In this document: positions 25,449 through 33,752 of the stretch, piece by piece
Layout: the number at the start of each line of letters is the position of its first letter
Position numbering within the stretch: the first letter of the stretch is position 1
DNA from: Planctomycetaceae bacterium
Lineage (GTDB): Bacteria > Planctomycetota > Planctomycetia > Pirellulales > Pirellulaceae
Length of the DNA: 64,000 bases
Reading direction: 5' to 3'
Assembly: GCA_012729315.1 (NCBI GenBank)
Contig: JAAYDI010000169.1
Location: 1 to 64,000 of the forward strand
Notes under the pieces: generated by a model
Told to the model about the DNA's origin: nothing
Seen by the model: only the letters and a program-made list of their open reading frames with translations
Databases searched by the model: none
Program-made: the position numbers and the translations under genes

Positions 25449-25822
25449 AGCACCCGGATCAACTTCCGCACATCGCACTCTGCGGATCCTGCGAACAAGG
25501 TTTACTGCGGTTCATGCGGTGTAACAGCTGCACTACCGTGTTGGCCGTGTGCGAGGAATGTGAACTCGTCTGGCTCGATATCGCGGCGGTGAAGGACGAT
25601 CCGCACATGCCGTCTTCGTCTGCGCTCCCCAAGTGCCCGGCCTGCCACTCCAAGCATGCCTGCTGGTCGTGGCTCACACGCGAGGAAACTGAAGGCTCCA
25701 GCCTCGTGCGATACATGGCCCAGCCCCTCGACCCGGCACCCGGCACTCAGGTCCCCGACAACGGGACCCCGGACCCGGAACCCGGCAGCCAGCAACCGAA
25801 GCACCGAAGCACCGGACGCTAG
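25445..25822 (+). CDS. Small zinc-ribbon-like protein
   Basis: The 125-residue protein has paired cysteines CGSC (13-16), CNSC (26-29), CEEC (36-39) and CPAC (64-67), enough for two zinc ribbons, followed by a low-complexity Pro-rich tail after residue 90. Its ATG overlaps the previous stop. It may act as a zinc-binding adaptor for nucleic acid or protein; no specific family is recognised. The stop falls in a CTAG shared with the stop of the convergent gene on the other strand. Confidence 0.7.
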   Translation: MKHPDQLPHIALCGSCEQGLLRFMRCNSCTTVLAVCEECELVWLDIAAVKDDPHMPSSSALPKCPACHSKHACWSWLTREETEGSSLVRYMAQPLDPAPGTQVPDNGTPDPEPGSQQPKHRSTGR

Positions 25823-26583
25823 CTCCCCGTCCCGACCTCGGCCGTGAATCGCACCGCCGTCGTCGCATGGATCCCGCTGGCCAGCTCAATAATGTCGCGG
25901 AAAGACGCATAGCGGCTTTGAGCTGCGGGCAGTTCCTGCTGATAGGCCGTCAACTGCTGGGCGAGGAGCTTTTGGCGCAGGCGGACCGCTTTGTGCAGAT
26001 ATAGCGGCTTGTTCCCGGGCGTGGCGAGCCAGGTATCGATCTGGTGATACTCCCGTTGCGCCGCACGGATCTGCCGCTGCAGATCCTTGACCCGCCGCTG
26101 AAATGACCAGAGCGTCCGCTTGATGCGATCATGTGTGAACTCGACCGGATTCGCCCGCCCGATGTCGATCAGCGGTGAGACGCGCGCTGCCAGCTCCTGA
26201 CCCCGGTGGACGATCGACAGTCGAATGCGGACGCCGGGCGACTTGACCAGCACGATGTCGACCGGCTGTCCGATACGCACGACGCCTGCAGCGGGAATCA
26301 GCTGGTACGATGACGGCAGCGGATCCGCCTCCACATCGCACAAGAACGTGCGCGCAGCCGAACCCGGGATCGTCACGTACGTGTCCTGCTTGGACAGGTC
26401 GATCAGCACCGTGTAGGTGCGGCGCACCGGCGATTCCGGATCACTGCTCCAGACACTGCACCACACGCCACCACCGCCCCACACGGTCACACCCGCCAGC
26501 AGCAGGAGGCACCAGGTGCCCCGCCTCAGCCGGCGCGGTCGTTCGACATGCCACCCACGGCGGACGTCCGCGCACGTATGCAT
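25819..26583 (-). CDS. Membrane-anchored coiled-coil protein of unknown function
   Basis: The 254-residue protein has a basic cytoplasmic start, one membrane anchor (about 22-45, GTWCLLLLAGVTVWGGGGVW), a beta-rich middle (VVRIGQPVDIVLVKSPGVRI) and a helical coiled coil (about 150-230, rich in Q, R, L). GGGAGGTG six bases upstream of ATG 26583 is a strong ribosome site. I recognise no family. The layout suggests an envelope or periplasmic structural protein. Its stop overlaps that of the convergent zinc-ribbon gene. Confidence 0.75.
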   Translation of the reverse strand: MHTCADVRRGWHVERPRRLRRGTWCLLLLAGVTVWGGGGVWCSVWSSDPESPVRRTYTVLIDLSKQDTYVTIPGSAARTFLCDVEADPLPSSYQLIPAAGVVRIGQPVDIVLVKSPGVRIRLSIVHRGQELAARVSPLIDIGRANPVEFTHDRIKRTLWSFQRRVKDLQRQIRAAQREYHQIDTWLATPGNKPLYLHKAVRLRQKLLAQQLTAYQQELPAAQSRYASFRDIIELASGIHATTAVRFTAEVGTGS

Positions 26584-26676
26584 GCCGCACCTCCCTTGCG
26601 ATCACCGCTCTGCAAGTCAATCAACAAACGGGTCGATGACCCCTCACCGAATCGGCTTTTTTTCTGACCAGCCAAG

Positions 26677-27018
26677 GTGCGGCGCGTTGCGACCCACAAC
26701 TTCCACGCAGCGGGAATGGCTGCTAGCGTGGCCCGGCGCCACATCACGCTCATCACGCTGCAGGTACGGAGTGTGGACCGAGTGGGTAAACGGCTGTTGC
26801 TGTGGCTGGACAGTGATGAGGCGATCCGCCATGAAGGGTCGACGCTGTCCGATGGCACCTATCGGACGGTGCTGAACAACTCCGATGGTTACCAGAATTG
26901 CCATCGTGTCTACGACCGTGCGGACGAGTTGTGCCCAACCTGTGAACGCGCGGTGATTCGCCGCATCGTCCAGGCGCAGCGGAGCACGTTTTTCTGCCCG
27001 ACGTGCCAGCGGAGATGA
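26677..27018 (+). pseudogene. Internally deleted formamidopyrimidine-DNA glycosylase (Fpg/MutM) remnant
   Basis: The C-terminal ~60 residues are unmistakably the Fpg end: GSTLSDGTYRTVLNNSDGY, then a zinc finger with Cys-x2-Cys in ELCPTCERAVIRRIV and FFCPTCQRR. The 30 residues before it (VRSVDRVGKRLLLWLDSDEA) match the early strand region that follows helix 1 in Fpg (V.R.GKRLLL.LDS). Between them about 150 residues are missing, including the DNA-binding helices, and the catalytic N-terminal Pro-Glu start is absent. The open frame of 113 codons is therefore an internal-deletion remnant, not a working glycosylase. It could in principle be kept as a zinc-finger mini-protein. Confidence 0.75.
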
Positions 27019-27064
27019 CGCGGCGCGTGGCTGGAACCAACGTCCGTCCTGTTTTCTTGTTTCT

Positions 27065-27646
27065 TCAGGTGGCCGTTGAGCCGTGGCCAGGAGCGGTCAG
27101 TTTCTGTACGTTCTCGACGAAGCCGGACCAGGGGCCTTCGAATACCAGCGTGTCTCGACAACCGCCGAACGCGGGATCGTCAGTAATCGTCCGAACAAGC
27201 TTCAGGCCCAGCCGCGTCAGTGTTCGGGAGGACGTACGATTCTCGCGCCAGGTCTTGGCCCAGATGCGCGTGGCCCGGCCGTGCCCTTCCTGCTCGACCT
27301 GCCGCACCATGGCCTGATACAGCCGTATCAGGACGGTGCCCATCTGCGACTCGCTCACGCACATGTTGCTCAGATAGATCGATTCTTGACCCGGCACGGT
27401 TCCGCTCGGTTCGTAGCGGAACGCCAGGTACCCGATGATGCGTTGGTCTCGTGCGTGGAGCAGGACGCGCCCTTGCCCATCAGCCAGGCTGTAATCGAGG
27501 TAGGCCTCGAGGCTTCCATACCGCAGACTGCTGGACAGGGGGGGCACGAACTGGTGGTCGACCTGCCGCAGAAACTCCAGCGTCGGCTGGCGATCAGCGG
27601 GCGTATACAACCGGACCGACGTGCGCGCCTCGTGTTCGTTCAACAC
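27065..27646 (-). CDS. GNAT-family N-acetyltransferase-like protein
   Basis: The 193-residue protein has the GNAT order: RLYTPADRQPTLEFL (strand 1, helix 1), RVLLHARDQRIIGYLAFRYE (strands 2-4), SIYLSNMCVSESQMGTVLI (strand 4-helix 3, acetyl-CoA region; the usual Q/RxxGxG/A is weak), and RENRTSSRTLTRLGLKLVR near the end, which matches the N-x-x-S-x-x-L-x-x-L-G-F helix of GNATs. Start is GTG 27646 with GGAGG close upstream. The degenerate pyrophosphate loop lowers confidence in activity. Confidence 0.65.
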   Translation of the reverse strand: MLNEHEARTSVRLYTPADRQPTLEFLRQVDHQFVPPLSSSLRYGSLEAYLDYSLADGQGRVLLHARDQRIIGYLAFRYEPSGTVPGQESIYLSNMCVSESQMGTVLIRLYQAMVRQVEQEGHGRATRIWAKTWRENRTSSRTLTRLGLKLVRTITDDPAFGGCRDTLVFEGPWSGFVENVQKLTAPGHGSTAT

Positions 27647-27892
27647 CCTCGTCCTCCGCGATCTACCCTGTCACCCCCGACACACTACCGCTGCGCCCGG
27701 ATCTTGTCGACCGACCCTGTGGCTGGTTCTGTGTCTGGCGATGGCTGGTATCCGACGACGGCTGGTGTCCGGCAGTGGCGGGCGACTGAACGGCCGAAAA
27801 GCTCGCGGTGAACCGTTTGCACGGCGCTGCCGGGTCGGCCAAGATAGCTCGTGATGCGCCTGCCTGTTTTCCTTTGCCATGGGGGAGAAGCG

Positions 27893-30800
27893 ATGAGCCA
27901 ACCTGGCGATGTCCGGTGTGGATCCAGATTCGAGTCGATACCGCGCGCCGCGCGCACCTGCGGTGCACTGCTGCTGCTGGTGTTGCTTGCCGCCTGGCCG
28001 GGGTGGCAGCTCCAGGCCGCCGAGATCATGGATCGCTACTACGCGTATCCGGCCGTGCACGATGCGGAGGGGGTGATCGCGCCGTGGTACACGGCTCAGA
28101 ACGGGCAGCTCGATTTTCGCATCCGTGTGGCGGCAGAGACCTTGAAGCGCTACCCCTGGACGACCCGCGACGAGGCGATCGATTGCCTGCCGCACTTTTT
28201 GTTCAGCGGCCACTGGAGCATTGCCGCGGATGGCGCCATCACGCCGCTGGTGACCAGCGACTGGGACAACGCGGACCTCGGACAGCGGTCTGCCTACGTG
28301 CTGTCCGGAATGGTGGACTACTATCGTTACACCGGCGATCCGGCCGCCCTGGCGCTCGTGACACTGCAGGCCAACTTTCTCCTGGACCACTGCCTGACGC
28401 CGGACGATCATCCGTGGCCTCGGTTCCTCATCAGCGTCCCTCATCGCGGCAAGTCGTACGGCAAGTGTGATCCGCAAGGCATGATCCAGCTGGACATCGC
28501 GGCAGAAGTCGGCTTGGCCATGCTGCGCGCGTACCAGCTGACGGGCCAGCAGCGCTGGCTGGAGGCCTGCCAGCACTGGGGCGACCTGCTGGCGGCCAAA
28601 CGCGACCGCGACGTTGGCGCACGGCCGTGGTCCCGGTACGCCAATCCGGAAGCGGCGCCCTGGAGCGACGACACTCAAACGGGCGGCGTCTCGTTCCTGC
28701 TGTATTTCCTCGACGAGCTGGTGCGGCTCGGTTACACCGGTGAGCACAACGAGATTGTGGAAGCGCGCGACGCAGGGCGCGCTTACCTGCGCGACGTGCT
28801 GCTCGAGAAGTGGACGGTCGACGATACGTGGGGACGCAATTACTGGGACTGGGTGGACAATGTACAGGCCGAGAACGTTACTGAGTTCACCGCCCGCTAT
28901 TTCATGGACCATCCGGACGTGTTCCCCAACTGGCGACAAGACGCGCGGAATATCCTGACGCTGTTCCTGAACCACACGGGTGTCTGTCCGATGTCCGCCG
29001 GCGACGTTTACAGCGGTGCGTGGGCCTTCCCGGAGTCGTCCAGCTGTTGTGGCCGCTCGCTCTGGTACGGCCCGATGGAGTTGGCGGTTCCCATCGCCCA
29101 GTACGCGGTGCAGGCGAACAGTGCCTGGGCCCGGGAACTGGCGCGGCGGATCCAGATTCTGGCCACCTACGATGGTCGCGAAACAGGCGTGTCGGAGGAC
29201 AATATTGATGGTGGCTTTGTCGTTAACAACAACTGGTTCAAGATCGCGCATCCGATGGCGCTGACACACCTGCTCGGTACGCTGGCGTGGCTGCCGGCTG
29301 AGTTCGGGGCGGCGCGGGAGAACCACATCATGCGGTCCACCTCCGTCGTGAACTCCGTCTTCTACCGCCAGGGGGCCGTGCACTACAGCACGTTCGACGC
29401 GCCACCGGGAACTACTGATCTGCTGCGTCTGGCATTTGTGCCGCAGCGCGTCACGGCCGATGGCCAGCCTCTGCCGCAGCGCGACGATCTGACGCACAAC
29501 GGTTTCAGCGTGACGATGCTCTCCAACGGCGACGCTCTGGTCACGGTCCGGCACGATGGTGCCCGCCGCATGGTGGTTGAAGGAGAGGATGACCCGCAGC
29601 AGCAGGTGGATGATGCGACGCTTGCCTTTACGGGCGCGTGGGAGAGCGTGAAGGATCCGGACGACGCAGCCGGCGGCTGCCATGTGAGTGATGCGGCGGG
29701 CGCGGCGGTGACGGTCCCGTTCGTCGGCAACCAGGTACGTCTGATCGGACGCGCCGCTCCGGACGGAGGTCTGGCCGACGTGTATGTTGACGACCAGAAG
29801 CAGTTGGTCGGCATCGATTGCTGGTGCCCCACTGTGCACCACGAACAGGTGCTCTATTACCGGAACGGATTGCCAGACGGTCCACATACGCTGCGGGTGG
29901 TGGTGCGCGGTGCGCACAATGCGAAGTCGAGCGGCGGACGCGTCTATGTGGACGCGGCGCAGTGGTCGGCAGCCACGGGAACGAGTGGTGATGGCACGGG
30001 GGGCGGCCCGACCGAGACACAGTGCCTGTTGATGGGCTACCCCGGTCGGCAGGATGTTCGCGACGCGCGCGGCAACCTGTGGCGGCCAGGCACGGAGTTC
30101 ATCATTCGTACGGGCGCGATGACCGACAGCGTGGTGGAGAGTTGGTGGACCACGCCGGCGCCACTGCCGGTCCTGGCGACGGATGAGCAGGAATTGTATC
30201 GCTACGGCGTGCACGGCAAGGAGTTCTGGGTAAATGCGACGGTCGCCCCAGGTACATACCATGTCCGACTCAAGTTCGCCGCCAATCGCCGCCTGGACAC
30301 GTGCACGCACTGTGTGTCTGTGACGATCAACGGTCAGCCGGTAGTGTCGCAGATGGACGTTGCGGCGACAGCCGGCGGCGCGATGCGCGCCGTCGATCTG
30401 GTGTTCAATGGCATACGGCCGCGTAATGGTGTGATCGACATCCGATTCATCGGTGGCAACGCCGCCATGTCGCTCCCTGGCGAGGCGTTTGTGCAGGGCA
30501 TCGAAATCGGGCAGGGCACAGGCGGCACAGGGGCGACGCCCGTGGTCGTTCTGGGGCGGAACCTGTTGCGGAACGCCGGGTTTGAACAGTGGGCCGCCGA
30601 CGAGCAGGGGGCGAACCGTCCCGCCGGCTGGCGATTCGACGTGGCCGCTCGGGCGGCGGCAAGCCTGGAATGCTGCGCTCCATTGCAGGATGACAGCGGC
30701 CCGTGGATACCGATCGCGGAAGGGACCGCTGCCGCACGCGTGCAGGGGGCGGGGGCAAGCCGCCTGGTACAGGAGGTGGCTGCGTGTCCGAACAGCGCCT

Positions 30801-31915
30801 ACCGTGCATCGGTGCTTGTGTCCCCATCCGTGCCGGCCGGCCAGGAGACGGCCGCGCCGTCGCGCTGCTCCGCCGCGCTGCTGTTGGAAGAACTCGATGC
30901 CGACGGACGCGTGATCGCCCGGCATCACCAGCCGGTGCCGGACAACGCCGACTGCTTCCAGTACGTGTCGACGCAGCTGACCACATCAGCGTCGGCCGCG
31001 CGACTCCGCTTCGTGCTCGAAACGTCAGCGCCTGCGGAGGCCGACGGCGGCACCATGACGTACGATCTGTGTGTCCTCGATGGGCCGCCGGCCCTGGCGC
31101 AACTCACCGGGATGGTTACCGACGACGCCCAGAAACCGCTGGCTGATGCGGTGGTGGTGGTCGGCGCACAAGCCGTCAGGACCGGCGCCGATGGCCGGTT
31201 CACGATCCACGGACTGGCCGATCTGCAGCAGATCGCGGTCGAAGTAAACAAGCAAGGCTACTTCGGCCAGGCACACGTACTCCAATTGCAGGCCGGCGAC
31301 AACCACACCGACCTGACGCTCGTGCGACTGCCGGGCAACAACCTGCTGAACAACGGCGGGTTCGAGGACGGGTTTCCCGCGGCACGCAGCATCGAGCATG
31401 GCGTGGAAGGGGTCCGCGATGCGTGGCGTTTTCGCTTCTCTCCCGGGATCAACTGCTATATCTATCAGGAATCCATCTACGAATGGCGCCAGCCGCACAT
31501 GCGATACGGCAAGGAAGCGATCAGCCAGGTGACGGACGGTGGCGGTACCAGCGAGCTGTTCCAGGATGTGGTGGTCAATACGAATCAACCGCTGGTGGCT
31601 TCCGCCTGGGTCCTCGGCCTCGACGTGCGTAACGATGGCCAGGGGTTTGGAGCCGGACCGGACGACTTCGCGGGGCTGGTGGTGCAGGAACTGGATCTGC
31701 AGGGTCAGGTCCTGGTCACGCACGAGCGGGTCGGCATCACGCAGGCCACTGAGGGCTTCCAGCACATCCGGCTGCCGTTCACGACCGGGCCCGATACGGC
31801 CAAGGTACGTGTGACACTGACGAGCCACATCCAGTGCATCTGGCGGAACGGGGCCGCCATCTTCGATGAATGTGCCCTGGAGCCGGTGACCACCGAGCCG
31901 GACCGTGCCCCGTAG
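27893..31915 (+). CDS. Large secreted modular glycosidase-like protein
   Basis: The 1340-residue protein has a signal peptide (about 15-42) and several modules. Roughly residues 45-480 form an all-helical alpha/alpha-barrel typical of unsaturated glucuronyl hydrolases and similar glycosidases (QRSAYVLSGMVDYYRY, LDIAAEVGLAMLRAYQLTG). A beta domain (about 580-700, VTVPFVGNQVRLIGRAA) resembles carbohydrate-binding modules, and a malectin-like region follows. One carboxypeptidase-regulatory-like repeat (about 1080-1150, LTGMVTDDAQKPLADAVVVV) precedes the C-terminal jelly roll (NLLNNGGFEDGF). GGGGGAG precedes the ATG at 27893. It stands alone; the substrate is unknown. Confidence 0.8.
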   Translation: MSQPGDVRCGSRFESIPRAARTCGALLLLVLLAAWPGWQLQAAEIMDRYYAYPAVHDAEGVIAPWYTAQNGQLDFRIRVAAETLKRYPWTTRDEAIDCLPHFLFSGHWSIAADGAITPLVTSDWDNADLGQRSAYVLSGMVDYYRYTGDPAALALVTLQANFLLDHCLTPDDHPWPRFLISVPHRGKSYGKCDPQGMIQLDIAAEVGLAMLRAYQLTGQQRWLEACQHWGDLLAAKRDRDVGARPWSRYANPEAAPWSDDTQTGGVSFLLYFLDELVRLGYTGEHNEIVEARDAGRAYLRDVLLEKWTVDDTWGRNYWDWVDNVQAENVTEFTARYFMDHPDVFPNWRQDARNILTLFLNHTGVCPMSAGDVYSGAWAFPESSSCCGRSLWYGPMELAVPIAQYAVQANSAWARELARRIQILATYDGRETGVSEDNIDGGFVVNNNWFKIAHPMALTHLLGTLAWLPAEFGAARENHIMRSTSVVNSVFYRQGAVHYSTFDAPPGTTDLLRLAFVPQRVTADGQPLPQRDDLTHNGFSVTMLSNGDALVTVRHDGARRMVVEGEDDPQQQVDDATLAFTGAWESVKDPDDAAGGCHVSDAAGAAVTVPFVGNQVRLIGRAAPDGGLADVYVDDQKQLVGIDCWCPTVHHEQVLYYRNGLPDGPHTLRVVVRGAHNAKSSGGRVYVDAAQWSAATGTSGDGTGGGPTETQCLLMGYPGRQDVRDARGNLWRPGTEFIIRTGAMTDSVVESWWTTPAPLPVLATDEQELYRYGVHGKEFWVNATVAPGTYHVRLKFAANRRLDTCTHCVSVTINGQPVVSQMDVAATAGGAMRAVDLVFNGIRPRNGVIDIRFIGGNAAMSLPGEAFVQGIEIGQGTGGTGATPVVVLGRNLLRNAGFEQWAADEQGANRPAGWRFDVAARAAASLECCAPLQDDSGPWIPIAEGTAAARVQGAGASRLVQEVAACPNSAYRASVLVSPSVPAGQETAAPSRCSAALLLEELDADGRVIARHHQPVPDNADCFQYVSTQLTTSASAARLRFVLETSAPAEADGGTMTYDLCVLDGPPALAQLTGMVTDDAQKPLADAVVVVGAQAVRTGADGRFTIHGLADLQQIAVEVNKQGYFGQAHVLQLQAGDNHTDLTLVRLPGNNLLNNGGFEDGFPAARSIEHGVEGVRDAWRFRFSPGINCYIYQESIYEWRQPHMRYGKEAISQVTDGGGTSELFQDVVVNTNQPLVASAWVLGLDVRNDGQGFGAGPDDFAGLVVQELDLQGQVLVTHERVGITQATEGFQHIRLPFTTGPDTAKVRVTLTSHIQCIWRNGAAIFDECALEPVTTEPDRAP

Positions 31916-31973
31916 CTGTCTGGCCGCGCTGGTTCAAGTCACAGAGGCCTGCCCCTCCGCGGCATGATCCCGT

Positions 31974-32120
31974 TGAGGTCGGGTTTCGTTCGCCCCGCTC
32001 GATTCCACCGATGTAAGTGCGGTGTATCTTGGTCCTGTCGGCCAAGTCCTCTTGCGACACGCCCATCCCGATGCGAAGCTCTCGCACCGCTTTGCCGAAG
32101 GCAACATGGCTCATCGACAC
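31974..32120 (-). pseudogene. Truncated XRE-family HTH regulator (R-M controller-like)
   Basis: From ATG 32120 the frame reads FGKAVRELRIGMGVSQEDLA, then DRTKIHRTYIGGIERGERNP, a full XRE helix-turn-helix as in restriction-modification controller (C) proteins, before the frame collapses to low complexity near 31974. A frameshift near 31985 would restore a P-D-L-N-G-I reading. The element overlaps the methyltransferase remnant on the other strand by about 10 nt. Confidence 0.65.
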
Positions 32121-32319
32121 CTATCTTGCCATACGGGAAGACTGGCGGCGGGTTGCAGAGATCCTGGACACTCTGAAAAACACGAAGAGGGAATACCTGA
32201 AGATCCGTGCGATTCAGCCAACCGGTTTGGATCTGTTCCGTCGCGCTGCGCACTTGATCTACCTGAACAAGACTTGCTTTCGGGGATTGTTCAGGGTCAA
32301 TCAGAAAAATGAATTCAAT
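32110..32319 (+). pseudogene. Fragment of a D12-class DNA adenine N6-methyltransferase
   Basis: A 70-residue frame reads LIDTYLAIREDWRRVAEIL, TKREYLKIRAIQPTGLDLF, and RRAAHLIYLNKTCFRGLFRV, ending NQKNEFN. This is the central block of Dam/DpnM/MboI-type D12 methylases, where AA.xIYLNKTCFxGLxRVNxxGEFNVPYG is conserved. The N-terminal SAM motif (FxGxG) and the C-terminal DPPY catalytic motif are both missing, and the frame turns to noise right after EFN. So it is a gene fragment. With the controller-like piece beside it this is the wreck of an R-M locus. Confidence 0.8.
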
Positions 32320-32360
32320 GCTGCGCCGCGTCGCCCAGACCGCCGTCTATTACATGTTCG

Positions 32361-33752
32361 TCATGGTGATAGAGGTTGCAGATCAGCCGTCGCGCCCTCG
32401 CAAGCTGACATTGCCGCGCTCAACTGCTTCACCTGGTCCACGATGCGATCTTCCAGGCCTGGCAGGAAAGGCCCGTGGAATCCGAAGTACACCATGGAAT
32501 CGCCTGCTTCGTAACCGCCTTCCTTCAGCACGCGTTCGGACGGGACGTAGGCGAATACCTCGTTACAGTAGCCGGCCACCCACAGCCGCTCTGTGGGAAA
32601 CTCCTTTCGCAATCGCAGGGCGTAGTCTACGACAGTTTCGCCCGACAGCCCGACGAGCGACAGATCGCGGCCAAAGCGCATTACCTGCACAGGACAGGGG
32701 TAGCTCCGCGCCAGTCCGCCATCTTCGTCAAAGCGATCCAGCAGCAATTGCGTCAGCCGTTGCTGATAGACATCTCCTTTTTCGCGGCGCGCGACGAGTT
32801 CCTCGCGACTGGGTGGGTCCACGAACGGCAATTCCACGCGCGCCAATGCGGTGGTCAGTGGCCCGCGGATCGGCTGCATCGCCTGGGCCAGTGCACTGTC
32901 GACTGCCTCGCTCAAGGCCTTTCCGTATTCCTGCGCGTGCGTCACCTGACCGCGGGGATTCGGGTTTGCATCGGCGCCGCAGCCGATCATGAACAGGGCT
33001 GTCGTCCCCGGATGGCTTTGCTCCAGTGCGAGCTGCGCGAAGCCGGCATAGTCGCCGTTCAACTCGTAAATTGCTGTCGTCGTATTGTGGCACGCGTAGC
33101 CGAACAACACCGCCAGCAGCTGGCCGTCTTCCGCCCGCGCCGCGAGCACGGGGACAACGTGGTCGACCGGCCCTTTCGGGTTCGCGCCGAATCCGTAGCC
33201 GCCATCGCGTCGCACGCGGCGATTGATCGCGAAGGTCGCTGTACCTTCGCCGTAGGCGAGCGTGGCCGGCTGCATCGCGCGGCAAGCCGCTTCGATCACC
33301 GCCACCAGCCGGTCCTCCAGGTGTCGCCCATACTCCGCGATGATCTCGGACTGCCTGGCATCCAGTCCATACGCGACTTCCGCGCACTTGCGCACCACCG
33401 GCCCGCAATGCGTGTGCGAGCAGCTCAGAAGCACACTTTGCCGCGAGATGCCCGTGCTCTTCTCCACCCGCGCGCAAACTGGCTCCGAGACCTCGCGGAC
33501 CAGACCGATCAGGTCAGTCGTGACGATCACTGCTCGATGCCCCTGCGAATCCTCCACGGCCAATGCCTTGGCCCACAGCGGGTGCAGGACGCCTTCGCAT
33601 GGATGGTCCCGTGACGCGTAGCCCGCCATCCAGATCGGCCCGACCGGTGTGATATCCTGCCGTGCCACGCCGACACGCCACTCGGCAGACGTCGCCCACG
33701 AGCACGAAATCAACAGAAGTCCACATGTCCACCACCAACGCAGTCCGGTCAT
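32361..33752 (-). CDS. Neutral ceramidase-fold secreted hydrolase
   Basis: The 463-residue secreted protein (signal about 1-23) matches the N-terminal domain of neutral/alkaline non-lysosomal ceramidases: WRVGVARQDITPVGPIWMAGYASR, VLLSCSHTHCGPV (zinc His pair), FGYACHNTTTAIYELNGDY, and MIGCGADANPNPRG. In characterised ceramidases the last block holds the nucleophile serine (GNLSPN or GDVSPN); here the aligned residue is Asn, so classical ceramidase activity is doubtful. The C-terminal immunoglobulin-like domain of ceramidases is absent. Its ATG overlaps the sialidase stop (ATGA at 33749-33752), so the two are translationally coupled. Confidence 0.85.
   Translation of the reverse strand: MTGLRWWWTCGLLLISCSWATSAEWRVGVARQDITPVGPIWMAGYASRDHPCEGVLHPLWAKALAVEDSQGHRAVIVTTDLIGLVREVSEPVCARVEKSTGISRQSVLLSCSHTHCGPVVRKCAEVAYGLDARQSEIIAEYGRHLEDRLVAVIEAACRAMQPATLAYGEGTATFAINRRVRRDGGYGFGANPKGPVDHVVPVLAARAEDGQLLAVLFGYACHNTTTAIYELNGDYAGFAQLALEQSHPGTTALFMIGCGADANPNPRGQVTHAQEYGKALSEAVDSALAQAMQPIRGPLTTALARVELPFVDPPSREELVARREKGDVYQQRLTQLLLDRFDEDGGLARSYPCPVQVMRFGRDLSLVGLSGETVVDYALRLRKEFPTERLWVAGYCNEVFAYVPSERVLKEGGYEAGDSMVYFGFHGPFLPGLEDRIVDQVKQLSAAMSACEGATADLQPLSP

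Noticed and set aside
27671-30928. A 1085-codon open frame on the minus strand
   Set aside because: It is antisense to the large modular glycosidase-like gene and has unnatural Arg/His-rich composition with no family motif.
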